Assembly: GCA_005888425.1 (NCBI GenBank)
Contig: VAZF01000038.1
Coordinates: 1 to 6,129 of the forward strand
Length of the DNA: 6,129 nucleotides
Direction: 5' to 3'
DNA from: Alphaproteobacteria bacterium
GTDB lineage: Bacteria > Pseudomonadota > Alphaproteobacteria > ATCC43930 > CGMCC-115725
Below, one piece after another: positions 5,352 through 6,129 of this stretch (its first letter is position 1; every line of letters begins with the position of its first letter). The notes below the pieces were generated by a model. It was not told the origin of the DNA and ran no database searches. It saw only the letters and a program-made list of their open reading frames with translations. The translations under genes and the position numbers were made by a program.

Positions 5352-6129
5352 TGTTTGGCATCGGCTTGCTGATCCGCGGCTATGCGATGCCGGTCGCCGG
5401 CATCGATATTGCGAAGCTCTATGTGCCGCATGGCGCGATGGTTGGCGCCGGTCTCGTCGCGCTGATCCAGGTGGCATTGTTGATCGCGCGCCGCGGCACC
5501 GGCGATGCCGTCGCGGCGGCGACCGACGACACCCGCATGCGCCAGGCATTGGGGCTCGGCACTATCGGCTATATCGCGATCGCGGTGTTGATCGCGGTGA
5601 TGGGCGGGCTCATCGCCGAATTGTCGCCTGGCATGCTGATCGCCTTTGTCGTCTACGCCGCCTTCGCCGCCTTTGTGCACGAGCTGATCGTTGGCATCTC
5701 GGCGATGCATGCCGGCTGGTTTCCGGCGTTCGCGGTAGCGCTGATCACGCTGATTATCGGCATTCTGTTGGGTTTTCCGCCGGTCGCGCTGGCGCTTCTC
5801 GTCGGGTTCAGCGCCTCGACCGGCCCGGCTTTCGCCGATATGGGCTACGATCTGCGCGCCGGCTACCTGTTACGCGGCGAGGGCGTCAACCCGGCCTTCG
5901 AATTGGCCGGCCGCAAGCAGCAGCTTTACGCCGCGATGCTCGCTTTCCTGATCGCGATCCCAACCGTCTATTTCGCCTATCCCGGCTATTTTTCGCAGGA
6001 CATGGTGCCGCCGGTCGACCGCGTTTACGTCGCAACGATCAAGGCCGGCGCGACCGCCGATGTCGCCCAGGCATTGCTGATCTGGGCAATCCCCGCCGCC
6101 ATCATCCAGTGGCTCGGCGGGCCTTCGCG
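5351..6129 (+). CDS. OPT family transporter, C-terminal part (partial)
   Basis: An uninterrupted frame from the ATG at 5351 to the window edge (259 codons, no stop) that continues the OPT transporter in the frame one base back from the upstream part. It opens with MFGIGLLIRGYAMP and has several membrane segments (about residues 31-46, 73-95, 98-118, 127-150 and 209-224). It also carries the OPT-typical stretch STGPAFADMGYDLRAGYLLRG followed by NPAFELAGRKQQ, with charged and aromatic residues between helices. The C-terminus lies outside the window. The ATG is probably an internal methionine of the intact protein. It stands 2 nt after the TGA of the upstream part, so reinitiation could in principle make this as a separate chain, but I see no Shine-Dalgarno before it. 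Best read as the second half of one broken or mis-sequenced gene. Confidence 0.88.
   Translation, partial: MFGIGLLIRGYAMPVAGIDIAKLYVPHGAMVGAGLVALIQVALLIARRGTGDAVAAATDDTRMRQALGLGTIGYIAIAVLIAVMGGLIAELSPGMLIAFVVYAAFAAFVHELIVGISAMHAGWFPAFAVALITLIIGILLGFPPVALALLVGFSASTGPAFADMGYDLRAGYLLRGEGVNPAFELAGRKQQLYAAMLAFLIAIPTVYFAYPGYFSQDMVPPVDRVYVATIKAGATADVAQALLIWAIPAAIIQWLGGPS

Noticed and set aside
4572..5549. Long minus-strand open frame opposite the OPT gene (325 codons)
   Set aside because: Its product is rich in R, H, D and Q with no recognisable domain; it overlaps the tRNA end and lies antisense to clear transporter sequence.

Overview
The window looks like ordinary GC-rich alphaproteobacterial chromosome. 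The strongest taxonomic signal is gapR (DUF2312), a nucleoid protein essentially confined to Alphaproteobacteria. It lies next to a DUF1244 gene and is followed by REP-like hairpins of the CCCGGCGAAGGCCGGG kind, which are common in this class. The genus cannot be told from the sequence. I see no integrase, transposase, CRISPR array or defence cassette, so this reads as core or near-core genome rather than a mobile island.

Layout, left to right. Positions 1-201 are non-coding and hold a possible nested hairpin at the edge and a doublet of inverted REP-like palindromes. Positions 202-838 hold a two-gene minus-strand unit, DUF1244 then gapR, read leftwards. Diverging from it is sppA (1089-2870), a full-length 67K-type signal peptide peptidase with both catalytic residues in place. 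Convergent to sppA is a 53-codon Flp/Fap type IVb prepilin gene (2899-3060), so short that it is easily missed. It is transcribed away from a secreted protein of unknown function (3285-3980), and the 224-bp divergent spacer carries candidate promoters and an 18-bp palindrome.

Further right, a ChrR-like cupin gene (4062-4478, minus) starts 29 nt downstream of a complete tRNA-Gly(CCC) gene (4508-4581, minus, CCA encoded). The two are probably transcribed together. Diverging from the tRNA is an OPT-family transporter gene running off the right edge. It is split by an apparent one-base loss at 5341-5342: the first 209 codons end in TGA at 5346-5348, and the rest of the protein continues in the -1 frame from 5342, with an ATG at 5351.

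The genes do not form one pathway. gapR/DUF1244 concerns chromosome organisation plus an unknown partner. sppA, the pilin and the secreted protein are envelope or export functions. The cupin/tRNA unit and the transporter are separate. I did not find a convincing new multi-gene system. The points most worth a second look are the transporter frameshift, the tRNA-cupin dicistron, the orphan pilin and the uncharacterised secreted protein.
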